Counted from the first letter of the stretch, positions 14,489-22,964 are shown. The stretch is 64,000 nucleotides of DNA from Streptomyces sp. NBC_01439 (GCF_036227605.1 NZ_CP109487.1:5951501-6015500), one strand, 5' to 3'. A program made the numbers and translations. Notes: generated by a model not told the origin, from the letters alone.

Positions 14489-16672
14489 ATGACGCAAACC
14501 TACCGCCTGAACTTCCCCTCGGACCTCGACGCCGACCAAGTGGCGACGTGGCTGCACGCTGTATCGGGAACACTCACCACCGGGCCGCGGCGACTCTTGG
14601 ACGTCTCGTCCATGGTGTTCGAGGTCGACGCCGGAGAACTTGGGATCTCGTACCGCCTGGTGGTGCCCGAAGAATCGGCCGACTTCCTGACCGGCCAGCT
14701 GCGGGCATTGGTGCCCGGTTCCACCGCCGAGCCGGCGGGGACGGATGATCCGCTCCACCAATGGACGGCCGCGGTCGAGCTGGGACAGACGAACTCACGA
14801 CGCAGCCTCGGCACCGTGAACCCCGACGCTATTGCCGCAAGCCTGCTCGCTGGCATGCAGGGCCTCGGCCGGGGTGAAGCGCTGCTGCTTCAGTGGGTGG
14901 TGTCACCGGCACTTCGGCAGCGACCACCGGAGCCAACGGGCGAGTTGGTACTACCGGGACGACGATTCGCCTCCACACCTGACCGTGACCAGATCAACGA
15001 CGTCAGAGCCAAGCTCAGCGAGCCCAACTTTCTCGGGGTGCTGCGCGTTGCCGTGAAGGCACCCAACAAGGAACGCGGCGAACACCTCCTTGCCCGTGTC
15101 CGAGCCAGCCTCCGCGCGGTCGGTAGTCACAGCAACCGACTCAAGCAGCGGCTCGTGACCAGTGGTCGCGTCATCCATCGGGTGCAGTCGCGGGCGGTGC
15201 CGACGCTCTTTCCAATGCAGCTGGCCGGCTCGGAGTTGGTTGGGCTGATCTGTTGGCCGATCGGCGCCCCGCATGTTGCCGGGCTTCCTCGTTCCCGGAC
15301 GCGTCAGCTTGCGGCGACGGGGGCGATCCCACGGGCGGGCCGAGTGGTCGCGCGGTCCAACTTCCCGGGGAACGAACGGCTGCTCGCCCTGGGGGTCGTC
15401 GAGTCGGCTCAACATCTTCAAGTTGTGGGACCGACAGGTTCAGGGAAGACGGCACTGCTGACGAACCTCATCTCGCAGGACATGAACGCCGGGCGCGGGG
15501 TGGTGCTCATCGAGTCCAAAGGCGACCTCTTTAACGCCGTGCTCGACCGAGTGCCTGAACGTCGACTCTCTGACGTCGTGCTGCTGGACGTGAGCGACAC
15601 GGATTACCCGGTGGGCTGGAACATCTTGCAGGGATCGCCGTATGTGGCGGCGGCCAACATCCAATCCCTCTTCGACCATCTGTATCCGCAGGACGCCCGA
15701 GGGGTGAGGGTACGAGCAGGCTTCTACCACCTGATCCTGACGCTCATGTTGAGCAAGGGCGCTTCCTCCCCAATGACCTTTGCCGACCTGGCGGCGCTGG
15801 CAGTTCCCAGAGGAGACGAAGCAGCGTTCACGGAGCAGTTGGTACGGGGCGTTTCACATGTCGATGAGCTCAGCGGGTGGTGGTCGGAGATTACGAGCCT
15901 GGGCCGGCCGCAGAGGAACGCGTACTTCAAGCCGCTACTCGACCGCATCTGGCAGCTGACGTCTCGGCGGTCGCTGCGAAACATCATCGGGCAGAGCACG
16001 AGCACGGTGGATCTCGCGGACATTATCCGTAGCGGCAAGATCCTGCTCGTCAACCTTGGTCGGAAGACAGAAGGACAGGACACGGCCGGGCTGCTGGGGT
16101 CGCTGCTGCTGAATTCAGTGTGGAGTGCGGTGCAGGCCGGGGCGAGTAGTTCTGACCGACCAACCATGCTCTACCTGGATGAGTTCCAGGACTTCATCAA
16201 CCTCCCGATCTCGCCAGCAGATTGGTGCGCCCAGGCGAGAAGTATGGGGCTGGCCGTGACAGTGGCCCACCAGTACCTCGGGCAGCTCTCGACGGAGCTG
16301 CAAGCGGCCACACAGAACAACGCCCGTTCCAAGGTGGTGTTTCAGACTGCCGTCGACGAGGCCAAGGACTTTGCGCGTCAGTTCGGCCGCAGCGTCTCTG
16401 AGGACGATTTCCTGAACCTGGCGCGGTTCGAGGTGCTAATGCGACTCGCCACTGAGGACGGGGTGAGTTCGCCCGTCACTGGGGTCACGTTGCCGCCTGT
16501 TGATGCGACCGGCTTCGGCGACGAGGCGCGTCGGCTTTCCCGCTCGACCTATGGACGACCGGTCGCCGAGGTGGAGGCGGCAATCAAGCGGCGCCGCGGC
16601 GTACCGCCGGCCCCGGAGCCTTCTACGAGGCGGCGGCGGTTCGGTGGACCGAGGAATGCAACTGGCCAGTAG
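14489..16672 (+). CDS. VirD4/TraG-like conjugative coupling ATPase (copy 1)
   Basis: 727 residues, ATG after AGGTGG. Residues 1-300 form a streptomycete-specific N-terminal region (YRLNFPSDLDADQVATWL at the start). The P-loop is VVGPTGSGKTALL near 313 and Walker B is MLYLDEFQDF near 561; AVTVAHQYLGQL and NNARSKVVFQ resemble the arginine-finger region of hexameric transfer ATPases. It would pump DNA through the membrane during transfer. No transmembrane helix is seen in the protein; the small membrane proteins just upstream may supply the anchor. It is paralogous to the minus-strand gene ending at 23893. Confidence 0.85.
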   Translation: MTQTYRLNFPSDLDADQVATWLHAVSGTLTTGPRRLLDVSSMVFEVDAGELGISYRLVVPEESADFLTGQLRALVPGSTAEPAGTDDPLHQWTAAVELGQTNSRRSLGTVNPDAIAASLLAGMQGLGRGEALLLQWVVSPALRQRPPEPTGELVLPGRRFASTPDRDQINDVRAKLSEPNFLGVLRVAVKAPNKERGEHLLARVRASLRAVGSHSNRLKQRLVTSGRVIHRVQSRAVPTLFPMQLAGSELVGLICWPIGAPHVAGLPRSRTRQLAATGAIPRAGRVVARSNFPGNERLLALGVVESAQHLQVVGPTGSGKTALLTNLISQDMNAGRGVVLIESKGDLFNAVLDRVPERRLSDVVLLDVSDTDYPVGWNILQGSPYVAAANIQSLFDHLYPQDARGVRVRAGFYHLILTLMLSKGASSPMTFADLAALAVPRGDEAAFTEQLVRGVSHVDELSGWWSEITSLGRPQRNAYFKPLLDRIWQLTSRRSLRNIIGQSTSTVDLADIIRSGKILLVNLGRKTEGQDTAGLLGSLLLNSVWSAVQAGASSSDRPTMLYLDEFQDFINLPISPADWCAQARSMGLAVTVAHQYLGQLSTELQAATQNNARSKVVFQTAVDEAKDFARQFGRSVSEDDFLNLARFEVLMRLATEDGVSSPVTGVTLPPVDATGFGDEARRLSRSTYGRPVAEVEAAIKRRRGVPPAPEPSTRRRRFGGPRNATGQ

Positions 16673-16734
16673 CTACGGCTGGGTCGTATGCTGATCTGTT
16701 CGGTTCTATCGAACTCACCCACGGAGGTAAGAAG

Positions 16735-17373
16735 TTGACGGATCTCAAGAAGATGGCGGAGCAGCTGGGTCTGCTCATCGAGGAGTACTCCACGATGAGC
16801 AGGCCCCTGCCGAAGGAGAAGGTGCGCATCCTCAAGAACCGGCTCGAATCCGCCATTGAACGGGCTTCCCTTCCTGGCAGCACGTACGCAACGCAGCTGG
16901 AGCAGGTTCGAAAGCAAACAGCCTCTGACGGGTGGAGGCTGGAGGCCATCCACGGTATCGCTGTCGGACTCCGCGACGATATCCAGGCAGGGTGGACTGA
17001 ATCGGTCGTCGAGCTGGTGCACGCCGATATGCATAGCGACTACTTGGAGATGGCCGAGACCTTGCTCGAAGCGGGCTATAAGGACCCGGCGGCAGTCATC
17101 ACGGGTACCACCCTCGAAGTTCACGTTCGGGTTCTCTGTGTGAAGTACGGCGTAGGCACCGAACTGCCCAACGGCACGCCGAAGAAGGCGGACACCATGA
17201 ACGCCGACCTGAAGAAGGCCGGTGTCTACGACGGGTTGCAGCAGAAGCAGATCACGGCCTGGATGGATCTGCGGAACAAGGCGGCACACGGTGACTACGC
17301 CGAGTACGACAAGGCCCAAGTGCGCTTGTTCATCGAGGGTGTCCGGGCCTTCATGGTGAAGTACCCGGCGTAG
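16735..17373 (+). CDS. HEPN-like protein
   Basis: 212 residues from TTG 16735, six bases after GGAGGT. N-terminal helical part with IEEYSTMSRPLPKEKV; the C-terminal part contains LRNKAAHGDY, an Rx4H motif of the kind found in HEPN ribonucleases and in non-catalytic HEPN/DUF4145 relatives. It lies between the coupling ATPase and the replication-relaxation gene, 62 bases after the former. HEPN proteins in elements can be toxins, RNA-cleaving defence effectors or simple adaptors; which one applies is not visible. Confidence 0.6.
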   Translation: MTDLKKMAEQLGLLIEEYSTMSRPLPKEKVRILKNRLESAIERASLPGSTYATQLEQVRKQTASDGWRLEAIHGIAVGLRDDIQAGWTESVVELVHADMHSDYLEMAETLLEAGYKDPAAVITGTTLEVHVRVLCVKYGVGTELPNGTPKKADTMNADLKKAGVYDGLQQKQITAWMDLRNKAAHGDYAEYDKAQVRLFIEGVRAFMVKYPA

Positions 17374-17390
17374 GCGAACCCCGTAGGCCA

Positions 17391-17417
17391 GGGGTAGGCC
17401 GACCGTAGGTCTACCCC
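17391..17417. promoter_or_regulatory. Hairpin GGGGTAG/CTACCCC with GTAGG repeats
   Basis: A 7-bp perfect stem with a 13-base loop sits in a stretch with five GTAGG copies between the HEPN-like gene and the replication-relaxation gene. It could be a weak terminator or an operator. Confidence 0.4.
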
Positions 17418-17478
17418 TGTACCTGTAGTCACTCTGACCAGCGAGAACGCCGGGGTCTATCCGGACGGAGAACGGACG

Positions 17479-18159
17479 TTGGAACTGACCCACCGCGACT
17501 ATGACGTACTCAAGCTCACTCACACCTTTTCGCAGCTTGCCTCAACCCACCTAAGTGAACTCCTCTTTGCTGACCGATCCCATTCGGTGCCCGATAAAGT
17601 TATCGGGCGACTCGTACGGCTCGGGTATCTGTCTCGGGTTGGTCGTCGGGCGACTGGCAGCAAGGGCGGGGCGGGGGCATTTGTGTACCAGCTCGGCCGC
17701 GCTGGGCGGCTTCTCCTGGACGTCGACGGCCGCTTGATGCCGAACGTCAATAACCATGCCCTCATGATTGCCGACACCTACTTGGAGTTGCGACGGGCGG
17801 AAAAGCTCGGGGTGCTCCAGCTTAAGGATTGGTCGGTGGAATTTCCCGTACCTCCGAGTGTGCGTGCGGACTTGTTCGCGATGGTGGAGTACCCGCAGCA
17901 GGAAAGACGAAGCAGCTACTTCCTTGAGATCGACCTAGGAACGGAACAGCCCGCCCGTATCCGCGAGAAGGTGGCGGGTTACTGGCGAGCGGTCGAGGCG
18001 AGTACGGATGAATTCTTCCCGTACGTGGTGTTCGTGGTCAAGCAGCAGGTTCGCAGTAACGAGCTGACGCGCGTCTTCCGACGGCTGCCCGAGGAGCAGC
18101 AGGAGATGATACAGGTGTGTCTCTTTTCGGAGCTGATCCCTCGGCTCTTGGAGCTTTGA
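17479..18159 (+). CDS. Replication-relaxation family protein (copy 1)
   Basis: 226 residues from TTG 17479. The N-terminal winged helix (DVLKLTHTFSQLASTHLSEL, then RLVRLGYLSRVGR) is followed by the nuclease-like fold of the replication-relaxation family (FLEIDLGTEQPARIREKV with acidic residues). Members occur beside transfer ATPases in actinobacterial plasmids and are thought to act at the transfer or replication origin. It pairs with the ATPase at 14489 as the 22965 gene pairs with the ATPase at 23893. It is shorter than its paralogue by about 48 residues, mainly at the N-terminus. Confidence 0.8.
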   Translation: MELTHRDYDVLKLTHTFSQLASTHLSELLFADRSHSVPDKVIGRLVRLGYLSRVGRRATGSKGGAGAFVYQLGRAGRLLLDVDGRLMPNVNNHALMIADTYLELRRAEKLGVLQLKDWSVEFPVPPSVRADLFAMVEYPQQERRSSYFLEIDLGTEQPARIREKVAGYWRAVEASTDEFFPYVVFVVKQQVRSNELTRVFRRLPEEQQEMIQVCLFSELIPRLLEL

Positions 18160-18459
18160 TTCACTCGAACCCGGATCACGTCGCACGGTACGTGCTTGAA
18201 GCGCTCGTCTATGAGCGCGAGGCCGGCGTCGAGTAGGTCGGTTACTTCATCCTTGCTGCACCATGACGTGGTTCCTCCCTATATGTCACGCCCATTTCCA
18301 CATGGGTGACGATCACATAAATGATCAACATCTCAAATATAGATACAAAGGTTGTCATAATTGGTCGAACCTAGGTGAAGCTGCGCGACCCCGGGTACGC
18401 TCCCGATCGGGTCGCTGATGACCCGTCAGCTTGATCATCTGAGATGGGGTGGATTCCTG
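18160..18459. other. AT-rich intergenic region with inverted repeats
   Basis: 300 bases. The first 75 bases contain a gene-end-like fragment (translated VLEALVYEREAGVE then stop at about 18236) with no start. Then come CCCAT-TTCCAC-ATGGG (about 18290-18306) and GATCA-N6-TGATC (18311-18326) in an unusually AT-rich stretch that probably holds the promoter and operator of the 18460 gene or an origin-type site. Confidence 0.45.
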
Positions 18460-18789
18460 ATGAGTCCAGATGAAATGCGGGCAAGGATTGCTGAACTGAC
18501 CGCCGAGGCTGCCGCACTCAGGGCATTTGCAGATGCCGCAGATCGTGGTGAACACGACGACGAACAACGCATTGCCGCCGCCGTCGCGCGAATGCTTCCC
18601 ATCCCAGAACCCAAGAGGGGTCTATTTGGAGGCATAAAGGGAAAGAGTCGCCAGGAGCAGGAGCAGGAGCGAATCGAACTGGTTCGACGAGCCCAACGGT
18701 CCACACTCTCCCTGCACGCACTCAATCGCGTGACTAAGGAGATCTATCCCGAGATCCATGAGCTGCAATTCAGGCTTGCAACTCTGTAG
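18460..18789 (+). CDS. Small helical protein
   Basis: 109 residues from ATG 18460. N-terminal coiled coil (MRARIAELTAEAAALRAFAD), central basic KGKSRQEQEQERIE, helical end. No catalytic motif. It is followed 40 bases later by the zinc-ribbon gene, probably in the same operon. I do not recognise the family. Confidence 0.6.
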   Translation: MSPDEMRARIAELTAEAAALRAFADAADRGEHDDEQRIAAAVARMLPIPEPKRGLFGGIKGKSRQEQEQERIELVRRAQRSTLSLHALNRVTKEIYPEIHELQFRLATL

Positions 18790-18829
18790 TCAGCGACCAA
18801 GTCATGCACGAGATATGGGTAGGAGCCGC

Positions 18830-19021
18830 ATGTCGTACAACGGGGATAAGAAAGATACGTACTGTAAGACCTGCAAGAAGAAGCAGACATGGGTGAAGTG
18901 CTCGAACTGTAACGGGCGAGGTCCGACCTGGAGCACGACCTGTAAGTTCAAATGCACTGGCGGGTATAAGTGCGCAACGGCGCCGACCGACCCGCATCAC
19001 CCTGTCGGCGACATCAAATAG
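18830..19021 (+). CDS. Small cysteine-rich zinc-ribbon protein
   Basis: 63 residues from ATG 18830, four bases after TAGGAG. Cysteines occur as YCKTCKKK, VKCSNCNGRG, TTCKFKCTGGYKC; the CxxCxGxG-like part recalls DnaJ zinc fingers. At least one and probably two zinc sites are expected. A terminator follows at 19038. Small zinc proteins of this kind are usually protein- or nucleic-acid-binding adaptors. Confidence 0.65.
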   Translation: MSYNGDKKDTYCKTCKKKQTWVKCSNCNGRGPTWSTTCKFKCTGGYKCATAPTDPHHPVGDIK

Positions 19022-19037
19022 ACGTCACTCCTACCAG

Positions 19038-19074
19038 AGCCCTGGTCGACTGTTTTGGTCGGCTAGGGCTTTGC
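19038..19074. terminator. Terminator between convergent genes
   Basis: AGCCCT (19038-19043) pairs with AGGGCT (19065-19070), extended by GTCGAC-like inner pairing, then TTTGC. It separates the zinc-ribbon gene from the convergent 19092 gene. Confidence 0.65.
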
Positions 19075-19091
19075 TGTTGCAGCAACGTACC

Positions 19092-19880
19092 TTAAATCTT
19101 TTTGTTGACGATGGCCGCAAAATCACGATCAGCCATGAGTCGTTCTTCTGGATACACCTCGTACACTGCCACAAGCGTTGCTTGCCATAGCTGGATCACG
19201 GTTGCGACGTCCTCTCTGGCTGTCAAGTTTCTATCAATCAGAAACGCGACGTCCGGACTGCTAAGCAGGCCAGAAGAAATGGTCACGTGATCCATCTCGC
19301 TTGGTTGCTTATCCCCGATTCCCGACTGCACAAAGCTAGAGATCGCCGCCCCTGGATATCCGAGGAGCATGCCGAAGCGGATGTTGTGTGGACTCCACCA
19401 GTCTGCGAGCCACTGCTTTGGTAATACGCTGTTTTCAATGGCTCTGGCGAAGGAAATATCAAGCGCGCCCACCCATGCAAAGAATCCCCAGTTTGAGCGT
19501 TCGGGTACCGGTCCAGTAGAGACAATGGCATCAAGCGGGTACGCTTCGCTCAGGTGGTCGGCAACGTCAAAATTAACGAGAGCGTATGACGGCAGGTCGG
19601 AATCATTCCCGTTGGGATTCTCGTTGAGCCATAAGAGTCCATTGTCCGAGAGGAGCTTTTCAAACTTCGGCATGTCGAGATTAAACCGAAGCTTGTCGTT
19701 ATATGGGCTGAAACTACGAAGTCCAGCAAGTGCAAGAATGTTGCTGGGGGCGAGCATGTAAGCGAGAAGCCGTGGATCAAGGTGCTCGAATCCTCGGAGG
19801 AGTTCAAGTGCGCGCCCCGCGTAATCTTTAGCGGTCGCTTTGGGTGGCACGTAGGGGATCTCCGAGAAAGCAGCTTTCAT
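19092..19880 (-). CDS. Hypothetical protein of a defence neighbourhood
   Basis: 262 residues, ATG 19880. Noticeably AT-rich compared with its neighbours. Mostly alpha-helical, rich in Trp and Pro (WGFFAWVGALDISFA, QWLADWWSPHNIRFGML), with no cysteine pairs, no signal peptide and no recognised catalytic motif. It stands alone between the convergent zinc-ribbon gene and the divergent Shedu-like gene. Its base composition and place suggest recent transfer with the defence cargo; function unknown. Confidence 0.6.
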   Translation of the reverse strand: MKAAFSEIPYVPPKATAKDYAGRALELLRGFEHLDPRLLAYMLAPSNILALAGLRSFSPYNDKLRFNLDMPKFEKLLSDNGLLWLNENPNGNDSDLPSYALVNFDVADHLSEAYPLDAIVSTGPVPERSNWGFFAWVGALDISFARAIENSVLPKQWLADWWSPHNIRFGMLLGYPGAAISSFVQSGIGDKQPSEMDHVTISSGLLSSPDVAFLIDRNLTAREDVATVIQLWQATLVAVYEVYPEERLMADRDFAAIVNKKI

Positions 19881-20181
19881 CTGCTTTCATTTTAATTCTT
19901 TTGTGCCATAAGTCCAATATCCGCAGTTTGAAGCGCTCGTTCAAGAGCGCGGCGCCAGTGTTGGGTCGGTCGGATCACCAGCGAGGACTACCCAGTAGGT
20001 TCGGGGGAGTCCTCGCTGCGTTGTGGGGCGTAACCAGGCGCTCGGGTAGTTGCGACGGTTCAACCCTCCCCGCCGGCTGCGGTCGAGGACGCGTCTACCA
20101 CGTGGCGGCCCGGTGGTCCGTCGGCTCACCTTGATAGTTGCCATTGTCTGCGCTCCGCTCTCCGACTCCATCCATACTGCT
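19881..20181. other. Gene-end remnant and terminator between divergent genes
   Basis: 301 bases. A plus-strand reading (FEALVQERGASVGS to a stop near 19998) resembles the fragment at 18190-18236 and has no start. A perfect 11-bp stem CAGCGAGGACT / AGTCCTCGCTG follows at 19979-20018. A terminator between divergent genes makes no sense for either, so it most likely ended a gene that has been lost. The rest shows no gene; the frame open upstream of 20182 is Arg-rich shadow. Confidence 0.5.
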
Positions 20182-21081
20182 GTGGTGCGCAACTTCCCCT
20201 ATGCAGAGACCGACACAAGTCCAGACCGTCCACAAGCGCCTACCTGGGAGACCTATCGAGCCTCATTGCAGCCCCAGTGGCAGAGCCTTCTGGATTCATC
20301 CCCGAATGAGCGGGAGATGCAGGAGTTCTTGGAGCTGCACCCCTGCTTCCTCCCAGGAGCGACGGACAACATCGGCCCCGGAGGACATCACGGGCCTTCG
20401 TTCTCCGCTGTGATTCGACAGCCTCCGCTGAAAGGTCTAGGTCCAACGCGCGTCCCAGACTTCATGTGGGTTCGACGAGACACAGGAGCTATCCGGCCGA
20501 TCTGCATCGAGATCGAGAGCCCTCGAAAGACTTGGTTCAACAAGGGGTCGAGGACACCAACCGCCGAGTTGACACAGGCGATCGACCAACTCACCGAGTG
20601 GAAGGTCTGGTTCTCTTCTCCGGAGAACCAGCTCATTTTTGCGAAGACATACGCCCCCAGATACTCTCACCGCCCCGTTGAGCCACAGTTCGTTCTCGTC
20701 TATGGGCGAGACTCAGAGTTCCGCGCGGCGACCTCACCCCACGACAACCCCGACTACATGCGGCAGAAGCGTGACCACATGCCTCGGAGTCGTGAACATT
20801 ACTTCACCTATGACCAGTTGGCTCCGGAGAGAGAAGCAGGGGACTACGCCACCCTCACGCGCCAGGTAGACGCATGGAGCCTGCACTCGGTACCACCGAC
20901 CTTTTCAACTGGACATCACATCACGGAAATGAGCGAGGCCATCGGTGATCCGTCGGAAGGACTATCCCGAACTGACCTCATGAGTACCGAGAGAAAGGCG
21001 TATATCGTCGATCGGTGGAAGTACTGGCGTGGTATCGCACTGTCGGAACATAACCACATGTTCTCGAATGGCCGCGAGTAG
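20182..21081 (+). CDS. Shedu-like (SduA, DUF4263) anti-phage nuclease
   Basis: 299 residues from GTG 20182; the frame is open further upstream, but that part is Arg/Pro-rich and does not look coding, and no ribosome binding site is seen. Diagnostic order: NEREMQEFLELHPCFLPG (Shedu N-part), then VPDFMWVRR with the first acid, ICIEIESPRKTWF with the ExE of a PD-(D/E)xK-type site, then TAELTQAIDQLTEWKVWF, the conserved QxxxW helix. This is the DUF4263 nuclease of the single-gene Shedu system. The last 90 residues carry no known sensor domain. Start choice is the least certain point. Confidence 0.75.
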   Translation: MVRNFPYAETDTSPDRPQAPTWETYRASLQPQWQSLLDSSPNEREMQEFLELHPCFLPGATDNIGPGGHHGPSFSAVIRQPPLKGLGPTRVPDFMWVRRDTGAIRPICIEIESPRKTWFNKGSRTPTAELTQAIDQLTEWKVWFSSPENQLIFAKTYAPRYSHRPVEPQFVLVYGRDSEFRAATSPHDNPDYMRQKRDHMPRSREHYFTYDQLAPEREAGDYATLTRQVDAWSLHSVPPTFSTGHHITEMSEAIGDPSEGLSRTDLMSTERKAYIVDRWKYWRGIALSEHNHMFSNGRE

Positions 21082-21161
21082 TCGCCAACATCGACCCCGT
21101 GCCGCCACCGTAGGCCGCGCCTTCCAAGGGGTGTGGCCGGCGGCGGGTTGGTCATCACGAA

Positions 21162-22664
21162 CTACGCAGCAAGTTCTGCCTCCTCGCCCCTGGTGTCTTT
21201 GACGGCAACGTTGACGGCTACGACGCCGAGCAGCCACCGTCTTCGGCTGTCCTGTAAGAAAGCATCAACCTCGGTGGCGCGCTGTCGCACACTACCTCGC
21301 ACGGACCTGTTTCGAATTTTCATCCTGGCAATCGGAGTTCGATTCTCCGTGAGATCACCAAGGAAATTATCCAACCAACCGACAGCAGGCACCCCTGTTG
21401 TCGGTTTGTTTTTAGCCTCATCGGCGAAGTTGAAACGTGCACTCAGAGATGGCGTAGTAGGTGTTTGACGGCAGTTCTGACGGCAACCCTCACTATCTTG
21501 CGAATCCGTGTTGCCGTCAGGTTGCGCTGTCATTTGTGAACTTATCGGGCTCGCCGATGAAACTGCTTCCGTCATTAAGGTCAGGGCTGTAAACCGTGAC
21601 TCCATGCTGGCGTGCTGGTAAATCTTCTGCGTGATCGCAACACTGCTATGCCCGAGGATCAATTGAATGTCCTTGTCTGGGACACCCAGCTCCTTCATTA
21701 GGGTTGCAGCTCCATGGCGAAGATGGTGCAACTTGATTCGCCTCATCCCAAACTTGGCGCAGAGGTGCAAGAAAGCTCGGCTGTAGTTCTGTGGCTCGAT
21801 AGGTCCGCCCGTCGAGGTGGTGAAGTTTAGGCCGCCCTCTGAGGGTGTTTGTCGCTCGTGATGCTCTCTCAATACATCGGCTACAACTCCGAGCAAGGGG
21901 AGGGTGCGTTGACCGGCCTTTGTCTTGACCGGTCCTATTTGTACTTTCCCTCCAGCCCGAAAGACCTGTTGTCGGATGTAGATCCTCTGGTGCACGAAGT
22001 CGATGTCTTGCCAACGTAGCCCAAGAACCTCACCGCGACGCATCCCGTACAGTACTGATAGAAGAAAAGCCGGGAACCAATGGTGCACTTTGGCTGCTTC
22101 AAGAAATTGCTTCGCCTCATGCGATGACCACGGCCACACCTCCTCACCTTCGCCGTAGGTTTCTCTAACGGTGACCAGCTGGGCGACATTGCGTGTGAGC
22201 TGTTCCTCTCGCATGGCTTGTGTAAGGGCCGAGCTAACTACCTCTCGTAAGGTCTGCACCTTGCGCACAGACTGCCCGGCTGCCAACTGTCGATTAAGGT
22301 AAGTCTGGAGTGTTGGCACGCTCAATTTGTTGAGTGTGAGGTGGCCCAAGCCGGGCTTGAGATACAGTCGAACGTTTCCCTCGTACAGGTCGTACGTCGT
22401 CGCGCGGCGGTTAGGCTTAATCACCTCCTTCAACCAGTAGTCGAGGTATTCCCCGAGCTTCCACGTCTTGTCTGCGACAGGGATGCCTTGGTCGTTCTTC
22501 GCCTTGGCTTCGGTGAGCTTCTTTGAAACCTCGGCGCGGGTCGCGCCATAGACGCGAACCCGCTTACGTGTTCCATTGCTCGTTAGTACATAGACGGCAC
22601 CTTCATAGCGTCCATCCTGGCGTCGGTAGATCGTGCCTTCACCGTTTGCGTTACGGCGCGCCAT
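21162..22664 (-). CDS. int: Tyrosine integrase, 3' end running through the att site
   Basis: 500 codons from ATG 22664, overlapping the excisionase stop by 1 base. Arm-type N-terminus (GEGTIYRRQDGRY), core-binding part, then catalytic YGMRRGEVLGLRW (Arg near 209), HHLRHGAATL (about 314-323), LGHSSVAITQKIYQH with Tyr near 349. Family members normally end within some 30-50 residues of the tyrosine. Here the frame continues another 100 codons straight through a terminator and a tRNA 3' half (21317-21413), so the natural C-terminus depends on what lies beyond the att site and would change after recombination. The catalytic set is complete. Confidence 0.9.
   Translation of the reverse strand: MARRNANGEGTIYRRQDGRYEGAVYVLTSNGTRKRVRVYGATRAEVSKKLTEAKAKNDQGIPVADKTWKLGEYLDYWLKEVIKPNRRATTYDLYEGNVRLYLKPGLGHLTLNKLSVPTLQTYLNRQLAAGQSVRKVQTLREVVSSALTQAMREEQLTRNVAQLVTVRETYGEGEEVWPWSSHEAKQFLEAAKVHHWFPAFLLSVLYGMRRGEVLGLRWQDIDFVHQRIYIRQQVFRAGGKVQIGPVKTKAGQRTLPLLGVVADVLREHHERQTPSEGGLNFTTSTGGPIEPQNYSRAFLHLCAKFGMRRIKLHHLRHGAATLMKELGVPDKDIQLILGHSSVAITQKIYQHASMESRFTALTLMTEAVSSASPISSQMTAQPDGNTDSQDSEGCRQNCRQTPTTPSLSARFNFADEAKNKPTTGVPAVGWLDNFLGDLTENRTPIARMKIRNRSVRGSVRQRATEVDAFLQDSRRRWLLGVVAVNVAVKDTRGEEAELAA
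21317..21360 (+). other. 3' half of a tRNA-Glu(UUC)-like gene: probable tyrosine-integrase att site
   Basis: Reads as anticodon loop TTTTCAT, stem CCTGG, a 4-base variable loop CAAT (4 bases is typical of tRNA-Glu), T arm CGGAG-TTCGATT-CTCCG, acceptor TGAGATC, A and an encoded CCA. No matching 5' half (it would start GATCTCA) lies upstream, so this is a fragment left or carried by recombination. The host-type GC-rich tRNA-Glu is not a match by eye, so the source gene may itself sit on a mobile element. Confidence 0.75.
21377..21413 (+). terminator. Terminator of the tRNA fragment
   Basis: AACCGACA / TGTCGGTT with inner CAGG/CCTG, followed by TGTTTTT, 17 bases after the CCA end. A classical Rho-independent terminator in plus orientation, which supports the view that the sequence before it came from a real tRNA gene. 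Confidence 0.8.
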
Positions 22665-22882
22665 CAGGCTAAGGACTCCTTCCAGCCCTTCAAGATGAAC
22701 GCTTCGACTGAGCGCAGCGGTATCAGTGTCCGCCTACCAATCTTGACCATCTCAAGCTGCTTCGACCGCAGCAGGTCGTACAGCTTCCACTTGCTTATTC
22801 GTAGCCTCATGTACGCCTCGCGCACTGTGAGTAGTAATGTATCTTCACCTCCAGGGATCGCACGTTTGATTACCTCATCCAT
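22664..22882 (-). CDS. xis: Excisionase-type helix-turn-helix protein
   Basis: 72 residues, ATG 22882 close to GGAGAA. LTVREAYMRLRISKWKLYDL followed by QLEMVKIGRRTLIPLRSVEAF is the winged-helix fold of AlpA/MerR-like excisionases. It is directly upstream of and overlapping int by one base, the standard xis-int arrangement. Likely needed for excision by the tyrosine integrase. It starts 82 bases after the replication-relaxation gene on the same strand. Confidence 0.85.
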   Translation of the reverse strand: MDEVIKRAIPGGEDTLLLTVREAYMRLRISKWKLYDLLRSKQLEMVKIGRRTLIPLRSVEAFILKGWKESLA

Positions 22883-22964
22883 TAATTATTCTCCTTCCAG
22901 TTAAAACTTTTCACTTCCGCTTGTGAACCTCGCGGCGGACTTCTGCACTGTGGTTTTGACATCA

